Part shown: in pieces, positions 11,548 through 24,907 of the stretch
Layout: each line of letters begins with the position of its first letter
Position numbering within the stretch: position 1 is the first letter of the stretch
Assembly (NCBI GenBank): GCA_026008535.1
Contig: BRKX01000018.1
Coordinates: forward strand, 46,679,588-46,743,587
Direction of reading: 5' to 3'
Length of the DNA stretch: 64,000 nucleotides
Origin: Perilla frutescens
Taxonomy: Eukaryota > Streptophyta > Magnoliopsida > Lamiales > Lamiaceae
Translations under genes and position numbers: made by a program
The notes under the pieces: model-generated
What the model was told of the DNA's origin: nothing
Databases searched by the model: none
Seen by the model: only the letters and a program-made list of their open reading frames with translations

Positions 11548-12895
11548 TGCTTTCCTCTCTGAACAGCCGCTCCACCAAGAAATGACAGAAACCCTAACAC
11601 CGAAGCTGAAATGCGCCGTGGACGGAGAGCACTGGATTACAACAGATCCAACAGTAGCCGTAAACGGAGTGGGTCAAATTAGGTAGAAAACGTAATCGAA
11701 GAAGACGATGGACTGGAAATCTTAATGTTTGTGTTACCTCTAAGCTGGAATCGGGAGACTTGAAGAAACCCAAAATTCACAACTCACCCCAATAACCTCA
11801 CTGTACACCAACACGAAATTAAAAAAAATAAGGAATTATCAATAAAAGAGCTTATGTCCAATTAAATCAGATGGACTAGGATAAAATTATAGACCAAAGT
11901 TTTATGTTCACTAGGTCATCATAAAGCTTCGTTGTACTAACACGATATCAAAATAATTATTTCAGACTGCTGGCTTTGGATCAGACTACTGGCTGCAAAT
12001 ACATTATTCCGGATCCGGTTTTGTATTTCATAGAATAACTTCTCAAGTTTAGTATTACTTAATCATGAAGTGTGTTTTACTGTCTTATTCTTCAAAATAA
12101 TCATCGCAATATATTCAGTATGCTGTATTTCACAAATTCAAACAATCCCCAAGATTTCAATCAGCTATAAAACGATTATCACTAATATTTCAATTGTCCG
12201 AATCACAAATCATTTAAAACTATAGCCGATAAATTCCCAAACAGTACGCCTTTTCATTGATTATCACTATAAACAATTAAAATAAATGGGGTCGATATCT
12301 ATATTTACTCAATTGTATATTATATTGTATTTACATACAATGTGAATGAAAGGTGAAATTTGTGTTGCCTTACACAGCAACGCCCGTCGCACAATTTAGA
12401 ATGGTAGATTATTGTCTTTCCGTAGTATTTATTATAAATAAACTCTTAATGGGTTATATTATATCGAGGCATTTGATTTACCGTGCCTGTTAGTTATACA
12501 TGCATGCGATAAGATCTATGCTTATTCCTCAGTCACAAAACAATATAATTGATTTGTTCATAATTATGGGATATACTTACATCTTCAATTACTTTCAAGT
12601 TATATAACTGCTCGAGATGGGATGATAAACATTTTAACCCGCACATAAAATATACACGCTCATAACATGATAATGTTCACTTCCATTGACATGTGTCGCC
12701 TAAAATAAATGTATATACATGGTTCTTTGTTAGAAAACAAGTTCACTTAACAAAACCATTAAACAAACTTAACATGGAATCTATCGAAAACTAATTGTTC
12801 GTTTCAAAACTACAATAGTGCACGGTTTGTCCTTAGAGTTGAGACACCACATATTCAAGGGTATTAAATATATCTCACTTACTTAGGGTATCCAA
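11548..12895. other. Leader side of the Mutator-like element, then AT-rich spacer
   Basis: To about 11815 the DNA has the higher GC of the element and is probably its 5' untranslated and terminal region. From there it is plain AT-rich spacer with no gene visible. Confidence 0.5.
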
Positions 12896-13547
12896 TAAGG
12901 TTCTAAACGAATCAAATAATTTTAGTTCGGTTCTATATTCGATTCGATTTTTTGATATTCGAATTCGGAAATTCATGATTCGAATACAAATACAAATACT
13001 TTTTCCAATTCGATTACTTATCAAATTCAAACTCAAAATCATGATATTCGATTCGATATCATGATTATTCTATTCGATTTAGGTTTATATTTATATAAAC
13101 ATATATATATATATTTATATAATTGGTTCTGATACATAAATATCCAATAGTCCAATGATACGGCAAATGAGATGACTTAATACAATATATATACATATAG
13201 ATATATATATATATATAAACTACATTAACAAACAAAATTAAACAAAAAAAATACCAATACCTCATTGTTTATTAGGTAAAATATTGGTTTAAAATATTAT
13301 TTTAGGATATTTCCTTCAAAAAGGCGTATCGAATATATTCGAATCGAATCGAATAGTGTTAAAATAATAAAATTTTGCATCAAATACAATCAAATCGAAT
13401 TGTATTCTATAATACAATTCGATTAAATCGAATCGAATATTTGTGAATCTCTTATCTAATCGAATACCGAATCAAATATACAATAATTTTTCCTAATCGA
13501 ATCCAATACATAGATATTCGCTCCGATTCGATTCGTTTACAACCCAA
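12896..13547. mobile_element. Non-autonomous hAT element, 652 bp
   Basis: Terminal repeats TAAGGTTCTAAACGAATC (left) and the complement of GATTCGTTTACAACCCAA (right) match with a few differences. They are bounded by the 8-bp duplication GTATCCAA at 12888-12895 and 13548-13555. The interior is packed with ATTCGATTCG-type subterminal words and an AT microsatellite near 13100-13220. It has no coding capacity. Confidence 0.85.
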
Positions 13548-16170
13548 GTATCCAATTGGATAATACTCCTAACGAGAATATGTCGGGAGTTATATTAATT
13601 AACATGAAGATGAGTGGCGTAGTCAATCAGACGATCAATCATATGAATGTCCACATAAACTTCCCTTTATTTTTGCTGATTACTTTTCCAAAATACATTG
13701 CATATTCATTAATGAATATTGATTCATTAATGAATTCATTGAATGGAAATTATAATTTATTATGTAATGGATTTAATTCTTGGCAATACAAAGAAGTGAA
13801 GATCAAATCGGAATATTAAATTCTTCAAGGATCATGCTTGTCTAACGATTTCTCCTTGAATAGAATCGAACAAAACTACATTTTAAAGAACTTGGAAAAG
13901 TTTTTATTAAATACACCCGGATTTTAAATGTCGTTTCAAACCCAACACATTCCACATCCAATACACCGCCCTAAATGAAATTTTTGAATTTACATATTCA
14001 GCATCCGATAGCTGTAAGCACGTAAAAAAACAATTAACATTAACACCCCGCATTCTACATTAAATAACTTTAAGGATGATGTCATAAATCATCGTCGATT
14101 ATTCTACTGGGGAAATACAGTGAAATAAAAACAATACAACACATAAAATTGCAATGGCCTACCTTTTCACTAAAGTATCATATATATTTTTATGAAAAAA
14201 ATTTACCGAATCAATAAAATTTGTTATACATAGTCCGATTGCTAAAAATAAACTCAGTCACCTATTATAATTAACAACCACAAGGCAACAATTAATAAAT
14301 TTAATGATGGTCTAAAAAATCCTGGTCGATAATTCTAATTGCAAAATACATTGAAAGTTAACAAATACACCAGCAGACAAGCACCTCATTTAATAATCAC
14401 AGCATATAATATAAATATACAATACAACAAAGGGTTAATTAGCCATAAATTAAACATGTAAATTAAAATTAGCATCAATCAGAATTCAGTACACTAATTT
14501 CGGCTTACTAAATGATTGCAAAGGCTGAGCCTCTGCGTCGAGCAGTGTGTATGTGGGCCACCCTACGTTCAGGCCTGTCAACGAAAGGAAAACTTACAAC
14601 ACTGCCACTTCACGGCGCGTGGATGTCCGACACTCACGGCAGTAATGGCATGGAACAGTGCGACGGGTTGGACCCGCTCCACATGCAAATGGGCACAAGA
14701 CTTTTGAGAAAACACTTTACACGCGTCCTCAATCCAGTGGGGAAGAGCAGTACACTACAGCTCATTATCGAATTTGCCGATTTAAGGAATACTAAATCAA
14801 TCATCAATATTATGGGCCACGTGTCAATCAAAGGAAAGAGAGGGCAATGCTTCCTGGACACGGTAGACATTTAATGCCAGGGATATGTATGTACGGCGTC
14901 ACTCACTTGTGTTGCTAAATTTTGTTTGACTGAAATAAATGTGACTGATGAATGACATAAATGATGATCCATTGCTGACGTGTTACCCGAACTTTTTGAT
15001 TTGATCACATCATGACATCAATGATGCCATAGCTTACGTGTGCACATGAACTTTGCGATTTGACTAATTTAATACGTTACCTTACATGAATGGATTTGCT
15101 AATGAAATAAAATAAATTTTTTTCATAATGGTATTTCCGAAAATGGAATCATAATGTTATTTAATTAAAAAATATTTATGTTATCTAATTAATAATTAGT
15201 TAGTTCAAATAATTATATCCGCAAATCAATGTATGATTTGGCATATCTATTCTTATGGAAAATCTCAAGACAAACCACTGTCTCCTATTTTGGTATTTGA
15301 GATTTCCGATTACACTTTTTATGTTACATTCCGTATTACACTTTCAAATTATATTTTTTTTATATATTTTTTCTTTAATTATATTTTTTTTGTGATTTAG
15401 TTCAATTTTTATGGTACACCCCTCCCAATTAGGGTTTATAATTATTTTTTAGTATTTAATTTTTAATTTTCAATTTTCAATTAATAATTCATTATTATGG
15501 TTGATTAATTCAAAATTAAATTTTATAACTTTTTAATTCATTTTTTTGTTGATAAATGTTGACTATGATTATTTATATTAAAATTGATTATTATTTTATA
15601 ATAAATATTATTAAAATTATAAATTTAATAGTGACATACAGAGTGAAACACATAGAAGTGTAACATGAAATTTGAATCCCTATATTGGAATCTCCAAGCT
15701 TCATAAAAAACTCTATGATTTACGTAATTTTCCTTTAGATTATTAATTGTAGCCACCGATTAGTGTCCCGTTTTATACATGATATCGAATATCATTTAAT
15801 CTATATGTCTAACAATATTTAAGTGCAAAAACAATATATTGGTGTGTGTGTGTGTATATATATTACATGTATGAATATATTATATTTATCTAAATTAAAA
15901 GATTTGTATGTAAAATTGTAAATCAATTTATCACTAATTATGGATTGAGATAAAGCGTGTCAATTGTTTGTTTCAACTATTAAATAGTTGAAGGGCGATT
16001 GGTTGTTGGTTTATAAGTGGTCGCATGTGGTTATTTTTGAGTAATTATATTCATAGTCTTATTCTCAACCTTAATTATATTATATAGATAAATAAATAAT
16101 CAAAAAAATCCAAAATATATGTTGTATATACTTTTATTGACCGAACACAATGCAATTACTTCCAATCCCA
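13548..16170. other. AT-rich spacer with an unexplained GC-rich patch
   Basis: Mostly AT-rich. At 14512-14874 there is an open frame of 120 codons in a locally GC-richer patch; no domain is recognisable and I do not call it a gene. At 14960-15060 a degenerate duplication of ACGTG...GAACTTT.GATTTGA is seen. At 15280-15510 one arm of the dispersed foldback family described at 16775 is present. Confidence 0.4.
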
Positions 16171-16174
16171 GACC

Positions 16175-16179
<5 letters not shown>

Positions 16180-16212
<33 letters not shown>

Positions 16213-16620
16213 TGGGTTCCAGAAGGAACCATATCCCATATGAAAACCAAAAACCAATCTCAGCCACAGATTGATTCGATTTGGACGGCCAAGATCAGAT
16301 CAAAATTTTTTAAAAAAAAAGGTCGCATTATTGTAATAAATTAGAACTTCGGTGCCCCTAACACATACAGAAATCAAGAGATGAAGAACAGAGACTACAT
16401 AAGATCTACAACCTCACAGATTTCCCTCGAAAAAGAAGAGCTCTCTAGAACACACAGTAAGAATGAATCATTGTGTGAGAAATGAACAGCCGCAGATGAT
16501 AAGTAGGGCAACAACAGTTTGGAACCGGTCTTGTCTCCACTGGGCCGAGTTGCCACCAGTTGTTGGGCCGGTTAAGAGTTAGCCCATGATAATAAAACAG
16601 TTGGGCCTATCCTCACACAT
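16180..16620. repeat. Transposon-end-like segment beside a TA tract
   Basis: A TA microsatellite (16182-16207) is followed by AGGGTTGGGTTCCAGAAGGA and a phrase meaning 'ACAGATTGATTCGATTTGGACGGCC'-like, split here as ACAGATTGATTCGA and TTTGGACGGCC. Such paired phrases are common at ends of plant terminal-repeat elements inserted in TA tracts. No matching right end was found. Confidence 0.35.
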
Positions 16621-16774
16621 ACAAAAATTCATTTTATAAGATGTTCCATTTCATTCTATATATAGTTCGTAAACATAGCAATTATAAAATTAAATTATCA
16701 TTTAATTCATATCATTATTCCATTAAAAATTTCATTTCATTCATATGATTCCATTATTTCATTCCAATTAATCA

Positions 16775-17207
16775 TCTACTCCATAAATTATCATTTGAAA
16801 TCCTCTATTGCACATTTCGTGTTGCATTTCGTATTGCACACTCGATTTTCTTAGTTTTTTTTCAATTTTTTTCTCAAATTTCAATTTCTTATGCTTTATT
16901 TTAATTTTACACTTATTATTTAGGGTTCGTCCTACCCAATTAGGGTTTTATATATATTTTTAGTCTTTAATTTTTTAAATAATCAATTAATAATTCAAAA
17001 TTTTAAATTAAATAATAAAAAATAACAATGCATCCTAATTGGGTTTGATGAATTCTAAATAATAAGTGTAAAATTAAACTAAAGTATAAGAAATTGAAAT
17101 CAAGGAAAAAAATTGAAAAAAACTAAGAAAATCAAGTGTGCAATACGGAATGCAACACAAAATGTGCAATAGAAGATTTCAATTGATAAATTATTAGGTG
17201 TGTTTGG
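16775..17207. repeat. Foldback MITE, about 430 bp
   Basis: The left arm (16775-16990) and right arm (16991-17207) are reverse complements over about 200 bases with mismatches. Both contain TATTGCACAT and GTATTGCACAC, the CTTAGTTTTTTTCAATTTTT tract and CCCAATTAGG. Single-arm relatives occur near 15285, 23640, 25090, 29200 and 51370, so this is a local dispersed family. Confidence 0.65.
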
Positions 17208-17966
17208 TAAAAAATTTATCCATTGTGAAAATGAAATTTCATATTGTACATATTTTTCCCCTAAAATAAGAGTTTATGGCAATTAATGAAAATGCTAGAT
17301 TCATTAACAAGAACAAAATCCCAAAAGCCACAAATTCTGACTTCTGCCTAATGAACCTTTTAAAGCGTCACTTCTCCAAAGTTTCATGGAGAAATCATCA
17401 CCACTCACGATATGTTCAACTTGGTTTAATTTAAGTAAATTCAAAATGAATTACACCTATGAATGATTATTATAACAAAAAAGACTTCCATTCAACAATC
17501 TTTTTCATTAAATAATCACACCGACTCCCTCGTGGATATTTTTTTTTGTTTCCTTTTAAGCACATTAAACTTTTTCCCTTAAATAAATTTAATTATAAAG
17601 CGACGAACGTAACATCAAATTGAGCAATTGACGGCTCCTATTATCTACAATGCCATTTATTTATTTTTGCTCAAATTCTATACTACCATTCTTTATAATT
17701 TTACGATAATCAAAATCTCAATTTACTAAACAATTTTTGTCAGAAAGTCCTCAATACTTATTATTTAACTACTCCCTTCATCCCATTTATATAGCCCCTG
17801 TTACTATCTTAAAGTGTCCCAATTATATAGTCCTATAACTATATATAGTATTAATTTTCATAGTAATATACAAATATACCCTTGTTATGTCTTGAAAATT
17901 AAAAATCAACCACTTCAATTTTTTAAAGTCATAAATTTTATCATATTTAGGAAAATAAGAAATCAA

Positions 17967-18004
<38 letters not shown>

Positions 18005-18833
18005 TTACATTATTTATTTATTTTCAAAAATAATTATAAAACATATGTTAAAATCAATTTTTGATAGTTTTAAAAATTTTATTTAAGAAAAATTAAAGTG
18101 CTGCCAAAATAAATATAACATAAAATATATTCTAATAAAAATAAAATAATTATGTCTTTGATATAGTTTAATATATTCAAATGAAAAATTGAAATGATAA
18201 ACTATTTTTCAATGAAGTTAAAATATTTTTATTAAGCTATACAGATTATTATATATTTATCAATTAAATACTTTAGAATAATATTTTCAATAAAATAAAT
18301 TATAATTTGCTAAAAATATTGAAAAAAGAATCACATACTAAAAAAGAAAAATGATGTTTAGAAATGTAAGAAAAAAAATTACGGCATGTGTTTATAATTA
18401 TATTAGCTACTATATATATAGACTTTATTCAATTATAAGGAAATTTTAAAATACATAAAATATTCATTATATAAGATAAATTAAATAAAATATTGCATTA
18501 CATTACATACTTCATTACGTAGACATATCAATAATAAAAATTATCATTTCATTCAGACCATCATTCTATTCCTAAATTGATAATTCTATTATATCATACC
18601 AATTACCTAAGTATGTGTATAAAAATATGTGTTAGTGTGTGTTTGCTAACAGCGTTAACTTTTTCATTTAATTAAATGTCTATATAGTCCAATTATTAAC
18701 GTAGAAAGGATTATTTGAGTCAAATAATCAAAAAGGGGGTCATAAGCTCTTCACGTATAGTCGAGGGAGTTATTTGCACTTTTCTCTTTTAATTATACAA
18801 AAACTAATTTACTTTGATTTAGAATGATTATTT
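17208..18833. other. AT-rich spacer
   Basis: No gene visible. A Stowaway-like end (TACTCCCTTCATCCCATTTATATAG) starts at 17771, broken here as TACTCCCTTC and ATCCCATTTATATAG, with no partner found. A TTA microsatellite lies at 17970-18002. Confidence 0.45.
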
Positions 18834-20714
18834 TGTAACACCCTAATTTTATAAAACTAGAATGCTATTTATTTTATAAAAATTAACATATAAAATAATG
18901 AATGAAAGAAAATTTAAAACATTTTCTCATATATGGAATAAAACTAATACTAGAAAATCATAATAATACATAAATAAACTTCTATTTAAGAAACTTACAT
19001 AATAATTCATATAACATAGTGCGGAAGCGATTTTAAATATTTCGAACATCTAAACATTTTTAAAATAAGAACACACAATCCAACATAAATATCAACTAAA
19101 ATTTAGTAGTCAGACGAGTTTAATAACTTATAAGTTTAAATAAAAAAAAACCTATAACACATCCATCTCCTCCTTGCCATCACCGAACTCCTCAATATGA
19201 AATGTTGTAATATAGGGATGAGTATAACAAATACACTCAGTGGAGAATACGCATTATCCAAAACATATTAAACTAGTAACTCATATTCAGACATTCATGC
19301 CATGTCACATAATAATAATTGGTTGAACAGTGGGGAGTCAGCCCAAAGGCAACTTATCACGGCCTCAGACCTATTAACGGTCTCTGAAGAAGTATATGCA
19401 TATACACATGCACGGTGGGCGACCCAATGACAACTTTTACGGTCTCGGACCTATGAACGGTCCCTGACATATACTTTAACTTTTACTTTCACATAAACAC
19501 TCAGTCGAACAATAAATCACAAGCATAATATATAATGGATAATAAATATCACGTGCGTATAAAATTCCCCACCTTTACTTTGAAGATCTTTGACTCGATT
19601 TTTCAATGCAAACTGTTAAAAACTTGAAGGAACTAACTCGCCACCACCTAGCAAAGAATATAGTTAATTATTTTATTAATCATTTTAGAATAATATCACA
19701 AACTGTAGATGACTTCTATTTTTTTTATTATAATTAATCAAAGTAAAAGTTAATTGTTTTAGTAACTTTTAATTAATTTATGGAGATTTGGACTGATTTC
19801 GAGAAAGTATTTACTATACTATTAGTATTATTAATATTTTTTCTATTGTAATAATAAGGTTAACAATTTAAAAGACCACCCTAAAGTTAAAATCTAATCT
19901 AGTTTCGGCCCTACAATTCACAAACTTGGAGAAAGGAGAATTTTTAAAGAAAAGAATAAGTAGAAAAAAAAATGTATAAAATCTGCTCAGTAGTTTGTAA
20001 TTAAAAAAAAGAAAAATCAGATTCAACTTGGATCAGGTATGAAATAAAGGTATGGTCTTGGTTCAGAATTTAAACAGCAATTTAGAAACTGAGTTTGAAT
20101 CGTGTTCAGATTACATGGTTTGGTTTGAAAACATTTAACATTATACTACAGAAACTTCCTTTTATATAAAGTAATACACATACTACAGAAACACCCTTTT
20201 ATATATTAAACTAATACACATCACCATACTTAAAACTACATATTTCGTAAAATTAAAACTAACTTCTAAGATTCAATATTTGGATATAGGATAAGGCCGA
20301 AATGCTAACAGAAGCATTAGCAAATACTTAAATCAACGAAAGTTTCTTTTCTGATTTCTTCTTTCGATTATCAATACTATGCTGTGGAAAGAAAAGAATA
20401 TATATTTAAGGAAGTATGATTCTAAGAATTTAACAAGAGATTTCGTTGAGTATATACCTTGATTCCAGATTGTTGATTTTGAAACTTAGTTCGGAATTTC
20501 TGGTTTTCGTTCGTCGATAAATTTCTCAATCGCATCCTCTTGCCTTAAAAAGTGAACGAAAGCTTTGTATTTCACATGGTTATGAAAAGAGAAACTGTTC
20601 CAGATTTGAATGTACGGTAGTTTCTTGATAAAAGATGGAAAGGATTGAAAACTGCACGGTTCTGCAGTTAAGTAGAGAACATGGCTTGATGAAAGTTTAC
20701 TATGGAATAACTGA

Positions 20715-20726
20715 TTTTTAGATAAA

Positions 20727-20781
<55 letters not shown>

Positions 20782-20792
20782 CATCATCATCA
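20715..20792. repeat. ATT microsatellite
   Basis: More than fifteen uninterrupted ATT units followed by CAT units, immediately left of the inserted hAT element. Confidence 0.9.
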
Positions 20793-20804
20793 TCTAGATT
20801 TTGG

Positions 20805-22804
20805 TAGGGCTGTAAACGAGGCGAATCGAGCCGAATACCTTCAAGCTCGAGTTCGGCTCGTTTAAGTTATACTCGGTTCGAGCTCGAGCTCGAGTTCGAT
20901 TCGAGCTTCGAGTTTGAGTTCGAGTTCGTCTCGAATTAGAAAATTCGTGATCGAGTTCGATTCGAGCTCTCGGCTCGAGTTCGGCTCGATAAGGATATGT
21001 TCAGGTTCGATTAAAAAAACTCGATAAAAAGTTCGATTAAAGCTCGATAATAATAAAATTTGTGATCGAGTCCTTTTCTTTTCTTTTCTAGATTTTCTTT
21101 AATTATGTTTATTTTTATTTTATTTTCTTTAAACTAATTACTTAATTATGTAATTGTAGTCATGCTTATTACTCATTTAATTATTTTTCATTATTAATAT
21201 AGGTGTATTCAAATTTTAATATCTATTTACCTTAATTTGAATTAAAATACAAAAAAAATTCTAATATAATTTATAAATCATAATTTACTCATGTCTCATT
21301 TTATTTTTATTTTATCGATCATTCATTTTCACTTTTTATTTAAAAATTGTATTCATTAGTTAATTAGTAATTTATCTCACTATCCATGATAGCTTATTAT
21401 TTTTCTTTCAAATTTAAACATACAAATATTTTACAATCATCTTAATTCAAATTCAAATTTCAAAGTGTTTTGTATTATGCAATTTATAAATTATAATTCA
21501 AACCTATCTCATTTTCTTACTATTTTATCGATTATTCGGTTTCATTTTTATATAAATTGTAATTATATTAGTTGATTGATGATATAGTTCATTATTCTTG
21601 TTAATTTATTATTTTTTACTACACATTCACACATGTTCCAACTGATAAGTAAATATTTATAATAATCTTAATTCGAACACAAATTTCAAAGTTTTTTATA
21701 ATGTGATTTATAAATCATAATTTATTTTTATTGTTATATCTCAATTTTCTTTTATTTTATTGGTATATAAATTAAATATTTCAATGAGGCACGCTAAAGT
21801 ATACATAATATTTGTATATTATATAATAATTGAGTAAATTGATATAATATATATTGTCGAATCAAATGAACTAAGTAATTATCAGACACTATTAATTGTT
21901 TGTTGATGAATAATTGTGATTTAATTCAATATAATGATGTTTGTTTGATATCATAGGTTTATTCAAATTCATTTGTGTTTATTTCATTATCAAATCTCAA
22001 TTCTTAATTATAACTATAAACTATAATTTTAATTATCTCATAATTAGATAGTTTTTTGTTAGACTGCTTCAAAATTCAAATATACTATTTTATATTAATA
22101 TTTTAACTAAATAAATTGTAAATGGAAATCTTAAAGTTGGATAATCAATATTTTATTACATTATTTTTTATCATATAAATCTATTTACATATTCCTATTT
22201 TTTGTTTAATAAAATAAGCTTAACTTAATGTTTGTAAATCTCATTAATTGATTCCTTTTTTTATGATAATACTAATTCTTAGATTTCATAGAGTTCATAT
22301 AGTCTATTATTATTAGTTGAATATTTTTATCTGATAAATTGATAATATGATATTATATATGTTTATATAAATATAATATATAAATATTTGCATATATTTA
22401 AGTTTTGGAGAATTGTTATAAAAACATTATTTGATTCAATTAACATAATTGTTAATAATTTGATCAAGTGACTATAATAACAAATTGAAATACATTTGGC
22501 TAATGTTTGAATCTTGTTGGGGGTGAAAATTTAAATTTTTTAGCTTATTTATCAAAGCTCGATTACAAGCTCGATTAGAAGCTCGATTAAAAGCTCGCGA
22601 ACTACTCGATAAAAGCTCGTTTATAGTCGAACTCGAGCTACTCGTGAGAAGCTCGTGAGTAGCTCGAGTTCGGCTCGAGAAAATTGTCGAGCTCGAAAAA
22701 AAGCTCGAATTCGGCTCGTTTAATAAATGAACGAGTTTCGATCGAACTTTTTTCGAGCCGATACCCGAGTAGCTCACGAACAGTTTGGTTCATTTACAGC
22801 CCTA
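20805..22804. mobile_element. Non-autonomous hAT element, 2000 bp
   Basis: Termini are TAGGGCTGTAAACGA and TCATTTACAGCCCTA, near-perfect inverted repeats. The flanks show the exact 8-bp duplication GATTTTGG at 20797-20804 and 22805-22812. Both subterminal regions (20815-21060 and 22545-22790) are crowded with GAGCTCG/TTCGGCTCG words, the probable transposase-binding repeats. The middle is AT-rich with no transposase frame. Confidence 0.92.
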
Positions 22805-23217
22805 GATTTTGGATTAGATAAGAAAATTTTGGAATTATAAATTATGGTATTTTATTACTTTTATTCATATTATGAATTCTTGATATTATCTTTTAGTTTT
22901 CTCTGCAGGCAGGACGACTAACTTATAAGTATAAATATAATTTCAGTAACGGCGAGATTAAAATACCAAAAATAATTAAAAACGTTTAATAACTGGTCGT
23001 TACATATTTTGGATCAATTCAAGATGCTTCAAAGTTTCATTCATATATTTTGCACTAAATTATATTTTGACTAGACTATACAAATTGTGAAATTAACATC
23101 ATGAATGAGGTCAAACGGCCTAAACATGGACTAATTAAATAATAATATAAAAAGAGCTAACATAACATTATATTATGACGCTAAATATTTTTTATAGTGG
23201 TTATAGCACAATATCAT

Positions 23218-23372
23218 ACTCGAGCTCAAAAAATAAAATAGAGTAAGCTCGACTCGATAGCTAGCTAGGTATTCAAGCAATTTGAAATATAAATTTTAAA
23301 GTTCGATATTATTCCAAATATGCTTGAACAAGTGTATGTGCGTGCATGATTCGACTCATTTACAGCCCCCAA
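23218..23372. repeat. hAT terminal fragment
   Basis: CTCGAGCTC and GTAAGCTCGACTCGA words lead to CGACTCATTTACAGCCCC, the same right-end signature as the 2000-bp hAT element. The left end and target duplication are missing. Confidence 0.6.
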
Positions 23373-23375
23373 GTA

Positions 23376-24289
23376 GCATGCCTACACTCTCAGTTTCCGA
23401 TATGATTAATTCCACATCGGATCCACAAATAATTCATGGATGAGTACTTAAATTGAGGATCAACTCTCTATTCTTACTCTTGAGTTAACTTTTGTAGTGA
23501 AATTAGGTTGTTTTTGGAGAGATACAAATATCAAATTTTGTTGCTGAAAATTAAATCAACAGAAATTTTGGGTTGACTTTTTGTCACTGAATATCAAATC
23601 AAGAGACAAAATTGATAACATATATAATTAAATTATTTTACACACTCGATTATTTTCATTTTTAAACTTTCAATTGTTTTTCTTTGATTTCAATTTCTCA
23701 TATTTTAATTTCATTTTACACTTTCAATTTAGGATTCATCACACCCAATTAAAGTGCATTATATTTTTTTTTGTATTTAATTTTTAGTTTTTAACTATTA
23801 ATTAATTATTTAAAAAATTAAATACTAAAAAATTACGATCACTGGTGAAGCGAGAGTCGTGGTAAAGATTTACGAGTTGATCCATGATGTGAAACAAATT
23901 GAAAATGCATGGAACTATAACCTTTTCTTTTTTTCTTTTCTATTTTTTTTTTCACCGATTGTCTCTGCCGAAGTAAAAACGATCATCATACATTTTATTC
24001 CGATTCTGATCTACATACAAAAAAAAAAAAAAAAAAAAAGAAACCTGAAACCTGAAATACTATACTATATATTAATAGTCGGATTTAAGGAAGAAACAAT
24101 CCAGAAACCAGAATACTCAATCTATACTTGCCCTAAAACTTGATATGATCATAATCAAAACATAATACACACACACACACACACACATCAGTGTGATCTG
24201 ATCGATATCGATCACACCAACCTGTTTTATATGCGTTTTTCATCATCTTTTCTTCAACACCATCGATCAAACTTCATTCTCCTAACTAA
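23376..24289. other. Spacer downstream of the membrane-protein gene
   Basis: No gene is visible. It contains one arm of the foldback family (23640-23830), an A19-type tract at 24020 and an AC microsatellite at 24169-24186. Confidence 0.5.
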
Positions 24290-24850
24290 TCATGCGGCTG
24301 CTGCTGGTTGAGGTCTAAAAATAATGCAGACAAACGGCGTCATGCACATAAATCCAAGCATCCAGCAAGCCACGGAAAAACCTCCGGTCAGAAATGTGGC
24401 CACAAGGCCATACAAGAAAAACAACATGAGGCCGATCCCGAGTAGCTCAAGAGCATATCCGAGGCGAGGGAAGCTTGTCCGGATCAAAGTGCCATTCCAG
24501 AGAAACATGAATGCAGCCATTGAACCCACGATGATGATGTAATGAGCTCGGTTGAATTTCGGCGAGAACAGGAGCCCCAGCGTCGCTGTGATTGCGAGTG
24601 TGAGCACAAGCTTTCCCAGCTCGAGCTTTTGTATGGTTAGTACAACAGGGTGTGGATCCATGGCTGCAGGAGATGGTGGTGGGTTTACTACGGGAAGGAC
24701 TAGTGGTGGAGTAGGCAATACCAACTTCGAAAAAACACATGGTATGGAAGTGAGTTTTTTCCATGTACCGGAAAGACACTCTGGCAGCCATCTGGAAGAT
24801 GGAACGGCTTCGTCACTAGTAGCAGCTGCGAGTTTCTCCTCGTTTTCCAT
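24290..24850 (-). CDS. Small four-helix membrane protein, unknown function
   Basis: A single uninterrupted frame of 186 residues. Its GC content and codon pattern stand out from the AT-rich flanks. Residues 1-70 are hydrophilic then Pro-rich (PTPPLVLPVVNPPPSP). Four hydrophobic helices follow at about 81-96, 103-120, 131-152 and 156-178, with a short Ala-rich end (PQPAAAA). A basic loop (KFNRAH) sits between helices 1 and 2. There is no signal peptide. I do not recognise the family. The layout suggests an integral membrane protein with both ends on the same side. A TATA-like box lies 50 bases upstream. The intact frame in decayed surroundings argues for a functional gene. Confidence 0.75.
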   Translation of the reverse strand: MENEEKLAAATSDEAVPSSRWLPECLSGTWKKLTSIPCVFSKLVLPTPPLVLPVVNPPPSPAAMDPHPVVLTIQKLELGKLVLTLAITATLGLLFSPKFNRAHYIIIVGSMAAFMFLWNGTLIRTSFPRLGYALELLGIGLMLFFLYGLVATFLTGGFSVACWMLGFMCMTPFVCIIFRPQPAAAA

Positions 24851-24898
24851 AAAGGAATGAAGGTGGTTATGGGGCTTTCAATCTAATTTAGGATAATT

Positions 24899-24907
24899 CT
24901 ATATATG
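24899..24907 (-). promoter_or_regulatory. Probable TATA box
   Basis: On the minus strand the sequence reads CATATATAG about 50 bases upstream of the start codon of the membrane-protein gene. The spacing fits a short leader. Confidence 0.4.

Larger units (their letters stand above)
4183..11830. mobile_element. Mutator-like element carrying transposase, MYB/SANT and Ulp1 genes (right part)
   Basis: A FAR1-type transposase remnant (+), a MYB/SANT-like gene (+) and a DUF1985-Ulp1 gene (-) lie in one block. It ends in a drop in GC near 11815, shortly upstream of the first exon of the Ulp1 gene. Mutator-like elements carrying Ulp1-like proteases (Kaonashi/KI-MULEs) are an established plant class, which supports reading these genes as one element. 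The left terminus would lie beyond the inserted Gypsy element, outside the window. I could not find a terminal inverted repeat, so the right edge is an estimate. Confidence 0.6.
18834..23004. mobile_element. Gypsy-type solo LTR (interrupted by a hAT element)
   Basis: Begins TGTAACACCC and ends GGTCGTTACA, so its ends are TGTAAC/GTTACA. It is flanked by the 5-bp duplication TATTT at 18829-18833 and 23005-23009. Without the inserted hAT the length is about 2.16 kb. No primer site, gag or pol is present, so this is a solo LTR or a non-coding relative. It carries two AACGGTC...TGA-type repeats near 19376 and 19454. A second solo LTR with the same end sequence lies at 36011-38366. Confidence 0.8.

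Noticed and set aside
14512..14874. 120-codon frame in a GC-richer patch
   Set aside because: No domain, no convincing start context, and a similar-sized frame on the opposite strand; recorded only as a patch.
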